Assembly: GCA_910588625.1 (NCBI GenBank)
Contig: CAJUQN010000034.1
Span: 1 to 24,827 of the forward strand
Origin: an uncultured Oscillospiraceae bacterium
Lineage (GTDB): Bacteria; Bacillota; Clostridia; Oscillospirales; Oscillospiraceae
Reading direction: 5' to 3'
DNA: 24,827 nucleotides
Shown here: positions 8,011-17,030 of the stretch, one piece after another
Position numbering within the stretch: the stretch's first letter is position 1
How the letters are laid out: the number at the start of each line of letters is the position of its first letter
Notes under the pieces: generated by a model
The model's input: only the letters and a program-made list of their open reading frames with translations
Told to the model about the DNA's origin: nothing
The model's database searches: none
Position numbers and translations under genes: made by a program

Positions 8011-9483
8011 GTGAAAACAAAGCAGGCGTTCAACCCCTATCTCCCCAGCTGGGAGTACATCCCGGACGGCGAGCCTCATGTGTTCGGAGACCGGGTCTAC
8101 GTCTACGGCTCCCACGACAGGTTCAACGCGCCCATCTTCTGCGTCAACGACTACGTGTGCTGGTCCGCCCCGGTGGACGACCTGTCCGACTGGCGGTATG
8201 AGGGCGTGATCTACCTCAAGAACCAGGATCCGAAAAATAAGCTGGGCCTGCGGCTGCTGTTCGCCCCCGACGTATGCCGGGGGGCGAACGGGCGGTATTA
8301 CCTCTACTACGCCTTCGATTTTATGGGGATCATGGGGGTGGCCGTCTGCGACACTCCGGCGGGGCATTATCAATTCCTGGGCCATGTCCGCTACCCAGAC
8401 GGCACGGTATGGGGCCGGAAAAAAGGCGACCAGTTCCCCTTCGACCCCGGCGTGCTGGCGGACGACGACGGGCGGATCTGGCTGTACTCCGGGTTTTACA
8501 CCCCCACCCCCGCCGCCGTCACCGGCTTCAAAAAGCTGAAAAACGACGGTGGCACGGTGGTGGAGCTGGAGCGGGATATGCTCACCATCAAGGGAGAGCC
8601 CCAGGTGATTTTTCCCAAGGAGGGCCCCGGCTCCTTCCCCAACCACGAGTTTTTCGAGGCCAGCTCCATCCGCAAGGACGGGGACAAGTACATCTTTGTC
8701 TACTCCTCCCGGCACAACCACGAGCTGTGCTATGCGGTCAGCGACCGGCCCGACGGCGGCTTCACCTTCGGAGGCACGCTGGTGAGCCAGGGTGACCTGT
8801 TCCTGGACGGCAACGAGGACGAGCGAAAGGGCCTGAACTACCTGGGCAATACCCACGGCGGGCTGCTGAACATCGGGGAGGACTGGTATATCTTCTACCA
8901 CCGGCAGACCAACCGCCACTCCTATTCCCGTCAGGCCTGCGCGGAAAAACTGGTTCGCAGCCCCGACGGCTCCTTCCGGCAGGCGGAGCTGACCTCCTGC
9001 GGGCTGAACGGCGGGCCGCTGCGGGGCATTGGGCGCTACCCGGCCTATATTGCCTGCAACCTGTGGAGCAGGGACGGGGTGGGGCGGTACGACTGCCCCA
9101 GCCCCCGGAGGGCATTTGCCACCCACCCCTTTTTCACCCAGACCGGAAAAGACCGGGAGGGGGATGGCGGCCAGTACATCGCCAATATGCGGGACGGCGC
9201 TGTGGCAGGCTTCAAGTATTTTGACATCCGGGAGCTCAAAACTGTATCGGTGGAATTGAGCGGCGCGGCGGAAGGGGAATTCCTGCTTTCCGGCAGGCCG
9301 GACTTTCAAACGGTGTCGGCGCGCATCCCGCTGAAGCTGATCGGTGGGCGGGCGGAGTTCCGCGCAGACTGTGCTTTAGATAACGGGAAACGGGCACTGT
9401 ATTTCAAATTCTGTGGAGTGGGACGTGTTGACTTCCACTTCTTTTCGTTGGAGGGAGCAAAAGATGAAAGCAAATCAATTTAA
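8011..9483 (+). CDS. Glycoside hydrolase family 43 protein (second copy)
   Basis: This encodes 490 residues from a GTG at 8011, chosen because GAGGGGG lies just upstream (7998-8004) and because the protein then begins exactly like the first copy (NPYLPSWEYIPD). The open frame extends further upstream but only into the transporter gene. GH43 acids: Asp19 (YIPDGEP), Asp145 (FPFDPGVL) and Glu216 (FFEASSIRK). The general-acid context is EASS, where the first copy has EGPS, which hints at a different subsite. The C-terminal extension (VAGFKYFDIRE) is conserved between the copies. No signal peptide is present. The last 20 bases overlap the start of the following GH2 gene, so translation is probably coupled. 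Conserved blocks such as TSCGLNGGPLRGIGRYPAYI show it is a divergent paralogue of the 754-2217 gene. Confidence 0.9.
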   Translation: MKTKQAFNPYLPSWEYIPDGEPHVFGDRVYVYGSHDRFNAPIFCVNDYVCWSAPVDDLSDWRYEGVIYLKNQDPKNKLGLRLLFAPDVCRGANGRYYLYYAFDFMGIMGVAVCDTPAGHYQFLGHVRYPDGTVWGRKKGDQFPFDPGVLADDDGRIWLYSGFYTPTPAAVTGFKKLKNDGGTVVELERDMLTIKGEPQVIFPKEGPGSFPNHEFFEASSIRKDGDKYIFVYSSRHNHELCYAVSDRPDGGFTFGGTLVSQGDLFLDGNEDERKGLNYLGNTHGGLLNIGEDWYIFYHRQTNRHSYSRQACAEKLVRSPDGSFRQAELTSCGLNGGPLRGIGRYPAYIACNLWSRDGVGRYDCPSPRRAFATHPFFTQTGKDREGDGGQYIANMRDGAVAGFKYFDIRELKTVSVELSGAAEGEFLLSGRPDFQTVSARIPLKLIGGRAEFRADCALDNGKRALYFKFCGVGRVDFHFFSLEGAKDESKSI

Positions 9484-11866
9484 TGACCACTGGCAGGTAA
9501 AGTACTTGGGGGAACGGGCGCCTGGCGTTCCCATCAGCCTCCCCCACGACGCCATGCTGTCTGAGCCCCGGACGGAGTTGTCCGCCGGGGGTATCAATAC
9601 CGGCTGGTACGAGGGGCGGGACTATCTCTACACCAAGGTTTTTACGCCGGACAGAGCGCTGACGGATCAATGCGCTGTGTTGGAGTTTGAGGGCGTGTAC
9701 CACAACGCCGAGGTGTGGCTCAACGGGGAAAAGCTGGCTTTCCGGCCCTACGGCTACACCAACTTCTATGTGGAGCTGACGGGGAAGCTGCGGGCGGGGG
9801 AGGAAAATACCTTGGAGGTCATCGCCCGCAACGCCGACCAGCCCAACTCCCGCTGGTACTCCGGCGCGGGCATTTACCGGCCTGTTGTCTTGTGGACGGC
9901 GGATCGGGAGCACATCAAGCTCAACGGGGTGAAGATCCGCACACTATCCCTGGATCCGGCCCAGATCGAGGTGCGGGTGGAGACGGAGGGTGCGGGGCCG
10001 GTGTCCGTGGCCGTTCTGGACGACGGACGAGAGCTGGCCGCCGCATCCGGGGAGACCAAGGGGCAGTTTACATTTACCATGATCCTGGAAGGGGCTAAGC
10101 CCTGGAGCCTGGACGATCCTCAGCTCTATGCGTGCCGGATAAGGTTTGGGACGGATGAGGTGGTGGAGACCTTCGGTCTGCGCACCCTGGAGTGGGGCCG
10201 CCGCGGTCTGCTGCTCAACGGGGAGCGGGTCATTGTCCAGGGGGCCTGCATCCACCACGACAACGGTGTGCTGGGGGCCTGCTGCTACGAGGACGCGGAG
10301 TGGCGCAAGATCCGCATTTTAAAGGAAAACGGCTACAACGCCATCCGCTCCGCCCACAACCCCTGTTCCAAGTTCCTGCTGGATGCCTGTGACCATCTGG
10401 GTGTGCTGGTGATGGACGAGTACATCGACCATTGGTACATCCATAAGACGGAACATGATTATGTGGATTACTTCATGGAGTGGTGGAAGCAGGATTTAAA
10501 GGACATGGTGGACAAGGACTACAACCACCCTTCAGTTATCCTCTACTCCACCGGCAACGAGGTGTCCGAGACCGCCCAGGAAAAGGGGATCAAGCTCACT
10601 GCCGATCTGACGAACCATCTCCACCAGCTGGATGATACCAGGCCCGTCACCTGCGGCGTGAACATCTTTTTCAATTTCCTGTCCTCTGTCGGCTTTGGCG
10701 TCTACAGCGACGAGAAGGCAAAAAAAGAGGCCGAAAAGGCGGAAAAGCTGAAAGCCGCCGGGGCGGTGCCCAAGAAAAAGAAGGCGGTGGGCAGCGAGTT
10801 TTTCAACAACATGGCGGGGCTGTTTGGGGACAACTTCATGAAGCTGGGGGCCACCCTCCCCCCCTGTGACTGGCGAACCCGGGACGCCTTCGCCAATATG
10901 GACGTGGCGGGATACAACTATGGCATCTTCCGCTATGAGGGCGACCTGAGAAAGTACCCGAACCGGCTGATCCTGGGCAGCGAGACCTTCTGCTCTGATG
11001 CCTACCGGTTCCGGGAACTGGCGAAAAAAGAGCCCCGCATCGTGGGCGATTTTGTGTGGGCAGGTATGGACTACCTGGGCGAGGTGGGCATCGGCTCCTG
11101 GGAGTACCAGGACTACGCGCCGGACTTTGGCCACGGTGTGGGCTGGGTGTCGGCGGGTTCCGGCCGGATCGACCTGACAGGCCGGCCCTTGGGCGAGGCG
11201 CTGTACACCCGTGTGGCCATGGAGCAGGACAAGGGCCCGTACATCGCCGTGTGCCCGGTGAACCACACCGGCGACAAGCACTCCCCCTCCGCCTGGAAAA
11301 TGTCCAACGCCATCCCCTCCTGGAGCTGGCGGGGCTGCGCGGGCAAGAGCGCCAACGTGGAGGTCTACGCCCGTGCCCACAGCGTGGAGCTGCTGGTGAA
11401 TGGCAAAAGCGCAGGCAAAAAGGAGCTGAAAAACGACTGCATGGCCAAATTCCGCAGCACCTATGAGGACGGCACAGTGGAAGCGGTGAGCTATGACAGC
11501 CATGGACAGGAGCTGGGGCGCTGCTCCCTGCGCACCGCATCCCCGGAAACACAGCTGCGGGCTGTACCCGAGGAGGCCGCCGTGGAGCCGGGCCGCCTGT
11601 GCCATATCAGACTGCAATACACCGACGAAAGCGGCACGGTCAAGCCGCTGGAGCGGGGCATCCTCAGCGTGAAGGTGACGGGCGGCAGACTGCTGGGCCT
11701 GGGCAGTGCGTGCCCCTACAATGAGATCGGCTACACCACAGACCGTACCGACACCTATTACGGTGAGGCACTGGCTGTCGTGCAAGCAGGAGAAGGTGCG
11801 GAACTCACCCTGGCTGTTGCAGACGGCAGATACGCAGGGAGTGTTACCATCCCTGTGATCCACTGA
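9464..11866 (+). CDS. Glycoside hydrolase family 2 protein (second copy)
   Basis: This encodes 800 residues from the ATG at 9464 behind TTGGAGGGA; an earlier in-frame ATG at 9413 has no ribosome site and would overlap the GH43 more deeply. The architecture matches the first GH2: sugar-binding jelly-roll, Ig-like domain, TIM barrel with acid/base Glu366 (YSTGNEVSE) and nucleophile Glu507 (LGSETFCSD), a DUF4982-like region (WSWRGCAGKSANV) and a C-terminal Ig-like domain ending near TDTYYGEALAVV. A Lys/Ala/Glu-rich insert (DEKAKKEAEKAEKLKAAG) sits in the barrel where the first copy also has a charged insert. It has no signal peptide, so a cytoplasmic exo-glycosidase is expected. Its pairing with a GH43 repeats the arrangement upstream. 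Substrate is unassigned. Confidence 0.92.
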   Translation: MKANQFNDHWQVKYLGERAPGVPISLPHDAMLSEPRTELSAGGINTGWYEGRDYLYTKVFTPDRALTDQCAVLEFEGVYHNAEVWLNGEKLAFRPYGYTNFYVELTGKLRAGEENTLEVIARNADQPNSRWYSGAGIYRPVVLWTADREHIKLNGVKIRTLSLDPAQIEVRVETEGAGPVSVAVLDDGRELAAASGETKGQFTFTMILEGAKPWSLDDPQLYACRIRFGTDEVVETFGLRTLEWGRRGLLLNGERVIVQGACIHHDNGVLGACCYEDAEWRKIRILKENGYNAIRSAHNPCSKFLLDACDHLGVLVMDEYIDHWYIHKTEHDYVDYFMEWWKQDLKDMVDKDYNHPSVILYSTGNEVSETAQEKGIKLTADLTNHLHQLDDTRPVTCGVNIFFNFLSSVGFGVYSDEKAKKEAEKAEKLKAAGAVPKKKKAVGSEFFNNMAGLFGDNFMKLGATLPPCDWRTRDAFANMDVAGYNYGIFRYEGDLRKYPNRLILGSETFCSDAYRFRELAKKEPRIVGDFVWAGMDYLGEVGIGSWEYQDYAPDFGHGVGWVSAGSGRIDLTGRPLGEALYTRVAMEQDKGPYIAVCPVNHTGDKHSPSAWKMSNAIPSWSWRGCAGKSANVEVYARAHSVELLVNGKSAGKKELKNDCMAKFRSTYEDGTVEAVSYDSHGQELGRCSLRTASPETQLRAVPEEAAVEPGRLCHIRLQYTDESGTVKPLERGILSVKVTGGRLLGLGSACPYNEIGYTTDRTDTYYGEALAVVQAGEGAELTLAVADGRYAGSVTIPVIH

Positions 11867-11879
11867 GGAGGATAACAAT

Positions 11880-13355
11880 ATGCTCTATATTGGCATTGAT
11901 CTTGGCACCTCCGCCTGCAAGCTGCTGCTGGTGGACGGGAGCGGCGCGGTGCTCCGCGAGGTCACAAAGGAGTACCCCCTGTCTTTCCCCCAGCCGGGGT
12001 GGAGCGAGCAGGCCCCGGAGGACTGGTGGAAGGCAGTGATGCAGGGAATGTCGGAACTGCTGTGTGGCTTTGATGCCGCCCAAGTTGTTGGCATCGGCGC
12101 GGGCGGCCAGATGCACGGCCTGGTGGCGCTGGACGAGGATGATAACGTCATCCGTCCGGCCATCCTGTGGAACGACGGGCGGACGGCCAAAGAGGTGGAC
12201 TATCTCAACAACGAGATTGGCAAGGGCAAGCTGAGCCGTTATACCGCCAACATCGCCTTCGCGGGCTTCACCGCGCCAAAACTGCTGTGGATGCGGGAGA
12301 ACGAGCGGTCAAACTTCGCCAAGATTCGCAAGATCATGCTTCCCAAGGACTACATCAATTACAAGCTGACAGGTATCCACTGCACCGATTATTCCGACGC
12401 CTCCGGGACGCTCCTGCTGGACGTGGAGCACAAACGGTGGAGTTGGAAAATGTGTCAAATTTGCGGCGTCACCGAGGAACAGCTCCCCAAGCCGTACGAG
12501 AGCTGGGAGACGGTGGGAACCCTGAAAGCCGATGTGGCGAAAGAGCTGGGGTTACCCGAGAGCGTCAAGGTCTGCGCCGGGGCGGGGGACAACGCCGCCG
12601 CCGCTGTTGGAACGGGCGTCGTGGGCGCGGGCGGGTGCAATATTTCGCTGGGCACGTCCGGCACCATCTTCATCAGCTCGGACAAGTTTGGGGTTGACCC
12701 AAACAACGCCCTCCATGCCTTCGCCCACGCGGACGGCGGCTGGCACCTGATGGGCTGTATGCTGTCCGCTGCCTCCTGCAACAAGTGGTGGTGCGGGGAC
12801 ATTTTGGGTATCAGCGATTACCAAACCGAGCAAAAGCCCATCGGCAAGGATAAGTTGGGCCGAAACCGGGTGTTCTTCCTGCCCTACCTCATGGGCGAGC
12901 GCTCCCCCATCAACGATACCAATGCCCGGGGCACGTTCATCGGCATGAGCATGGACACCACCCGCGCCGACCTCACCCAGGCGGTGCTGGAGGGTGTGGC
13001 TTTTGCCATCCGGGACAGCTTCGAGGTGGCCAAGTCCCTGGGCGTGTCCATCCCCAAGAGCATGATCTGCGGCGGCGGAGCCAAATCGCCCCTATGGCGG
13101 ACCATCTTCGCCAACGTGCTGGGCATTCCGCTGACCCTGCCACAGACCGAGCAGGGCCCCGGCTACGGCGGCGCGGTGCTGGCCATGGTGGGCTGCGGGG
13201 CGTTTGAAAGCGTCCAGGCCGCCTGTGACACGCTGATCCACGTGGCCCAGACCGTGGAGCCGGACGCAGAACTCACCGCCCGGTACGAGGAGCGATATCG
13301 AAAGTTCCAACAAATCTACCCGGCCCTAAAAAATGTGTTTCCAGCGTTGAAATGA
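11880..13355 (+). CDS. xylB: Xylulokinase
   Basis: This is a 491-residue FGGY-family sugar kinase that phosphorylates D-xylulose to D-xylulose 5-phosphate. The N-terminal phosphate-binding motif is GIDLGTSACK. GAGGQMHGLV and ILWNDGRT are characteristic of xylulokinase rather than of glycerol or ribulose kinases. The catalytic base is Asp237 in GAGDNAAAAVGTG, matching the E. coli XylB Asp233 context. The C-terminal GGGAKSPLWRTIFANVLG completes the ATP site. The ATG follows GAGGAGG with good spacing. It is the first gene of the sugar-metabolism half, 13 bases after the second GH2. No xylose isomerase (XylA) is present in the window, so its xylulose must come from a neighbouring isomerase or from elsewhere on the chromosome. 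Confidence 0.93.
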   Translation: MLYIGIDLGTSACKLLLVDGSGAVLREVTKEYPLSFPQPGWSEQAPEDWWKAVMQGMSELLCGFDAAQVVGIGAGGQMHGLVALDEDDNVIRPAILWNDGRTAKEVDYLNNEIGKGKLSRYTANIAFAGFTAPKLLWMRENERSNFAKIRKIMLPKDYINYKLTGIHCTDYSDASGTLLLDVEHKRWSWKMCQICGVTEEQLPKPYESWETVGTLKADVAKELGLPESVKVCAGAGDNAAAAVGTGVVGAGGCNISLGTSGTIFISSDKFGVDPNNALHAFAHADGGWHLMGCMLSAASCNKWWCGDILGISDYQTEQKPIGKDKLGRNRVFFLPYLMGERSPINDTNARGTFIGMSMDTTRADLTQAVLEGVAFAIRDSFEVAKSLGVSIPKSMICGGGAKSPLWRTIFANVLGIPLTLPQTEQGPGYGGAVLAMVGCGAFESVQAACDTLIHVAQTVEPDAELTARYEERYRKFQQIYPALKNVFPALK

Positions 13356-13366
13356 GGAGGTCAAGC

Positions 13367-14002
13367 ATGGAGATCAAAAGCATATTTGACGCAGAATTTT
13401 CCCCCTATGGGCAGGTGCATAAGGGCTATAAGCTGGATGGCCTGCTGGCGGCCATGAAAGCCATCCCCTTGCCGGAAAGTGGCACCACCTACCAGCCCAC
13501 CATTCCTGAGCTGGAGGCCCTGCCCATCTTTGAACTGTTTGGTGCCAACGCCTACGGCGGGATGCCCGTCCAGCTGGGGATGTGCTGGGGCCGCAACACC
13601 AAATTGAACTGCCTGGAGTACCACCGGGACAGCGAGTTTAACGTGGGCACCCATGACTTCATTCTCCTGCTGGCCAAGCAGGACGAAATCGTGGACGGTA
13701 TGCTGGACACCGCAAAAGTCCGGGCGTTTCGCGTCCCCGCCGGGGTGTTGGTGGAGGTGTACGCCACCACTTTGCACTATGCCCCCTGCCACACCGACGA
13801 GGCCGAGGGCTTCCGGGTGGCGGTGGCGCTGCCCCGGGGCACCAACGAGGCAAAACCCGCCATCAAGGCCATAACAGAGGAGGATCAACTGCTCTGGGCC
13901 CGGAACAAGTGGCTGCTGGCCCATGAGGACAGCGCCGAGGCCGGACAAGGCGCCGCCGTCCGGCTGTCCGGCGATAACAACGACATTGCCAACGATATTT
14001 GA
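13367..14002 (+). CDS. DUF4867-family protein, cupin-like
   Basis: This 211-residue soluble protein starts at the ATG at 13367 behind GAGGAGG. It resembles the DUF4867 family, found in Firmicutes sugar clusters and, to my knowledge, without a proven function. It has a beta-rich, cupin-like texture with potential metal ligands in LEYHRDSEFN (Glu-x-His and Glu) and in TTLHYAPCHTDE. The general pattern recalls small cupin sugar isomerases, but I cannot establish homology. It sits between xylulokinase and a FucI-like isomerase with gaps of 11 and 17 bases, so it very likely takes part in the same pentose step, either as an isomerase, a mutarotase or an auxiliary sensor. The family call is from memory of its sequence pattern; the function is inference. 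Confidence 0.7.
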   Translation: MEIKSIFDAEFSPYGQVHKGYKLDGLLAAMKAIPLPESGTTYQPTIPELEALPIFELFGANAYGGMPVQLGMCWGRNTKLNCLEYHRDSEFNVGTHDFILLLAKQDEIVDGMLDTAKVRAFRVPAGVLVEVYATTLHYAPCHTDEAEGFRVAVALPRGTNEAKPAIKAITEEDQLLWARNKWLLAHEDSAEAGQGAAVRLSGDNNDIANDI

Positions 14003-14019
14003 TATAGGAGGAAAACATC

Positions 14020-15495
14020 ATGAAAAACATCCCTGACGTAAAACTTGGCCTCATCGCTGTCTCCCGGGACTGCTTCCCCATCGCCCTGAGCGAGAAGCGC
14101 CGCGCCGCCATCAAAGCCGCCTATGCGGGCGACCTCTACGAGTGCCCTGTCACCGTTGAGAACGAGCTGGATATGCTGAAAGCCTTGGCCGATGTGAACG
14201 AGCACGGCTGCAACGCCCTGGTGGTGTTCCTGGGCAATTTCGGCCCCGAGACCCCCGAGACCCTCATTGCCAAAAACTTTGACGGCCCCTGTATGTTCGT
14301 GGCCGCCGCCGAGGGGGACGGCGACCTCATCAATGGGCGCGGCGACGCCTACTGCGGTATGCTCAACTGCTCCTACAACCTGGGGATGCGCCATCTGAAG
14401 GGCTACATCCCGGAGTACCCCGTGGGCACGGCGGAGGACATCACCAAAATGATTGCGGACTTCGTGCCCATCGCAAGGGCGGTGATCGGCGTGAAGAACC
14501 TGAAGATCATCACCTTTGGCCCCCGGCCCCAGGACTTTTTTGCCTGCAACGCCCCTATCAAGGGGCTGTATGAGCTGGGCGTAGAGGTGGAGGAGAACTC
14601 CGAGCTGGATCTGCTGGTTTCGTACAAGGAGCACGCGGGCGACCCCCGCATTCCCGCCGTCTGCGACGAGATGGCGGCCGAGATGGGCGAGGGCCGCTTC
14701 TACCCGGATTTGGGCGAGCGGATGGCGCAGTTTGAGCTGACCCTGCTGGATTGGGCGGAGAACCACAAGGGCTCCCGCAAGTATGTGGCCTTCGCGGACA
14801 AGTGCTGGCCCGCGTTCCCCAGCCAGTTCGGCTTTGAGCCCTGCTACGTCAACTCCCGTCTGGCCGCCCGTGGCATCCCCGTGGCCTGCGAGGTGGACAT
14901 CTATGGCGCGCTCAGCGAGTACATCGGGGCCTGCGTCAGCGGCGACGCGGTGACCCTGCTGGACATCAACAACTCCGTCCCCGCCCAGATGTGGGAGGAG
15001 CAGATTCGCGGCAAGTACGATTATCAGCTCACCGACACCTTCATGGGCTTCCACTGCGGCAACACCCCCGCCTGCAAGCTGTGCGCCGACCGGGCGGTGA
15101 AATACCAGCTCATTCAGCACCGCCTGCTGGAGCCCCAGGACAGCGACCCCGACTTCACCCGCGGCACCCTGGAGGCGGACATTGCGCCCTCTGACATCAC
15201 CTTCTACCGCCTCCAGTGCGACAGCGAGGGCAATCTGCGCTCCTACATCGCCCAGGGCGAGGTGCTGCCCGTCAAGACCGGCAGCTTTGGCGGCATCGGC
15301 GTGTTCGCCATCCACGAGATGGGCCGGTTCTACCGCCATGTACTGATCCAGAAGCGCTACCCCCACCACGGCGCGGTGGCCTTCGGCCACTACGGCAAGG
15401 CGCTGTTCGAGGTGTTCAAGTTCCTGGGCGTTCAGGATATCGCGTATAATCAGCCCAAGTCCCTGCCCTATCCCACCGAGAATCCCTGGGGTTGA
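14020..15495 (+). CDS. L-fucose/L-arabinose isomerase superfamily protein
   Basis: This is a 491-residue aldose-ketose isomerase behind AGGAGG. Members use a Mn2+ ion held by Glu, Asp and His. The pair Glu291 (VACEVDIYGAL) and Asp315 (LLDINNSV) is spaced by 24 residues, exactly as Glu337 and Asp361 are in E. coli FucI; the third ligand is one of His449, His450 or His457 in the YPHHGAVAFGHYG segment. The N-terminal half has the two Rossmann-like domains of the FucI fold (VVFLGNFGPET). It is shorter than FucI (about 590 residues) and not close to classical AraA. Placed before a kinase and AraD, it probably converts L-arabinose to L-ribulose, or an L-fucose/D-arabinose/xylose-type substrate. The superfamily is secure; the sugar is not. 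Confidence 0.85.
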   Translation: MKNIPDVKLGLIAVSRDCFPIALSEKRRAAIKAAYAGDLYECPVTVENELDMLKALADVNEHGCNALVVFLGNFGPETPETLIAKNFDGPCMFVAAAEGDGDLINGRGDAYCGMLNCSYNLGMRHLKGYIPEYPVGTAEDITKMIADFVPIARAVIGVKNLKIITFGPRPQDFFACNAPIKGLYELGVEVEENSELDLLVSYKEHAGDPRIPAVCDEMAAEMGEGRFYPDLGERMAQFELTLLDWAENHKGSRKYVAFADKCWPAFPSQFGFEPCYVNSRLAARGIPVACEVDIYGALSEYIGACVSGDAVTLLDINNSVPAQMWEEQIRGKYDYQLTDTFMGFHCGNTPACKLCADRAVKYQLIQHRLLEPQDSDPDFTRGTLEADIAPSDITFYRLQCDSEGNLRSYIAQGEVLPVKTGSFGGIGVFAIHEMGRFYRHVLIQKRYPHHGAVAFGHYGKALFEVFKFLGVQDIAYNQPKSLPYPTENPWG

Positions 15496-15500
15496 GCGCC

Positions 15501-17030
15501 ATGGAAAAACTTTGCCTTGGCATCGAATTGGGCTCCACCCGCATCAAGGCGGTGGCCGTCGATGGACAGCATACCCCTGTGTCCTCCGGGGACTACATCT
15601 GGGCGTCCAGCTACGAAAACGGCATCTGGACGTATAGCTTGGACGAGGTGTGGAAGGGCCTGAAGACCGCCCTGTCCGGGGTGGAGGGTCGGGAGAATAT
15701 ATGCGCCATGGGTGTTTCGGCCATGATGCACGGCTACCTTGCTTTCGACAAGGATTGGAACCTGCTGACGCCCTTCCGAACCTGGCAGAACACCGTCACG
15801 GGGCAAGCGGCGGCGGAATTGACAGCCCTGTTCGGCTTCAATATCCCCCAGCGGTGGTCCATCGCCCACCTTTACCAGGCCATTCTGAACGAGGAACCCC
15901 ACGTTCCCCAGATTGCCCATATCACCACCCTGGCGGGTTATGTCCATTATATGCTCACCGGCATCAACGCCGTGGGTGTGGGCGAAACCAGCGGTATGTT
16001 CCCCATCAACAGCGAGGCCCTGGACTACGACAGGGAAATGATGGAGAAGTTTAACGAGTTGGTGAAGTCCCGCGATTTGCCCTGGACGCTGGCCAATATA
16101 CTGCCCAGCGTGCTTCCCGCCGGCGCGGACGCGGGCGCGCTCACCGAACGGGGCGCGGCCCTGCTGGACAACCTGCTTACTCCCGGCATCTCCTTTGCCC
16201 CCGCCGAGGGCGACGCAGGCACCGGCATGACCGCCACCAACGCCGTGGCCCCTCGGACGGGCAACGTGTCGGCGGGTACGTCAATTTTCTCCATGGTGGT
16301 TTTGGAAAAGCCGCTGTCCCGCGTCTACGAGGAAATCGACCTGGTGACTACCCCCACTGGGGCCCCGGTGGCCATGGTGCACTGCAACAACTGCACCAAC
16401 GATACCAACGCCTGGGCCGGGGTGTTGCGGGAGACAGCGGAGCTGTTTGGGGCAGCGCCCGATACCAGTGCGTTATACACGAAACTGTACGAAAAGAGCT
16501 TAGAGGGCGATACTGACTGCGGCGGTGTAATGGTTTGCAACTACCTGGCAGGCGAGGGCGTGACCCACATGGACGAGGGCCGGCCTCTGGTAGTGCGCCG
16601 CCCGGACAGCAAATTCACCCTGGCCAACTTCTTCCGCGCCCAGCTCTATTCCACAATGGCTACCCTAAAAATCGGCATGGATATTCTGGCGGCGGAGGGG
16701 GTCGCCATCGATTCCCTCACCGGCCACGGCGGGCTGTTCAAGACTCCGCTGGTGGGCCAGACCTACATGGCCGCCGCCTGCAATGCCCCGGTCGCCTGCA
16801 TGGAGACGGCGGGGGAGGGCGGCCCCTACGGCATGGCGCTTTTGGCGGCGTACCGGGTGTGGAAGTCCGGCGGCGAGACGCTGGAGGACTACCTGAACCG
16901 CCGCGTGTTCGCAGGGGTGTCCGGCTCCACCGTCCAGCCGGATGAGGAGACAGTAAACGGCTTCAACGCCTATATGGAGCGGTACAGGGCTCTGCTGGAT
17001 GTGGAGCGAAAAGCGGTGGAGGTGCTGTAA
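15501..17030 (+). CDS. FGGY-family carbohydrate kinase, candidate L-ribulokinase
   Basis: This encodes 509 residues from the ATG at 15501, five bases after the isomerase stop; a TTG at 15492 overlapping that stop is an alternative start. The phosphate-binding motif is LGIELGSTRIKAV, VSAMMHGYL sits in the sugar-binding region, and the catalytic base is probably Asp238 in EGDAGTGMTATNA, followed by GNVSAGTSIFSM. The C-terminal half has a GHGGLFKTPLVGQTYMAAA motif. It is clearly distinct from the xylulokinase at 11880. It lies between the isomerase and AraD, and abuts AraD with no gap, so ribulokinase activity producing L-ribulose 5-phosphate fits best. A broken paralogue of this gene lies at 20991-21198. 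The FGGY assignment is firm; the substrate is inferred from neighbours. Confidence 0.85.
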   Translation: MEKLCLGIELGSTRIKAVAVDGQHTPVSSGDYIWASSYENGIWTYSLDEVWKGLKTALSGVEGRENICAMGVSAMMHGYLAFDKDWNLLTPFRTWQNTVTGQAAAELTALFGFNIPQRWSIAHLYQAILNEEPHVPQIAHITTLAGYVHYMLTGINAVGVGETSGMFPINSEALDYDREMMEKFNELVKSRDLPWTLANILPSVLPAGADAGALTERGAALLDNLLTPGISFAPAEGDAGTGMTATNAVAPRTGNVSAGTSIFSMVVLEKPLSRVYEEIDLVTTPTGAPVAMVHCNNCTNDTNAWAGVLRETAELFGAAPDTSALYTKLYEKSLEGDTDCGGVMVCNYLAGEGVTHMDEGRPLVVRRPDSKFTLANFFRAQLYSTMATLKIGMDILAAEGVAIDSLTGHGGLFKTPLVGQTYMAAACNAPVACMETAGEGGPYGMALLAAYRVWKSGGETLEDYLNRRVFAGVSGSTVQPDEETVNGFNAYMERYRALLDVERKAVEVL

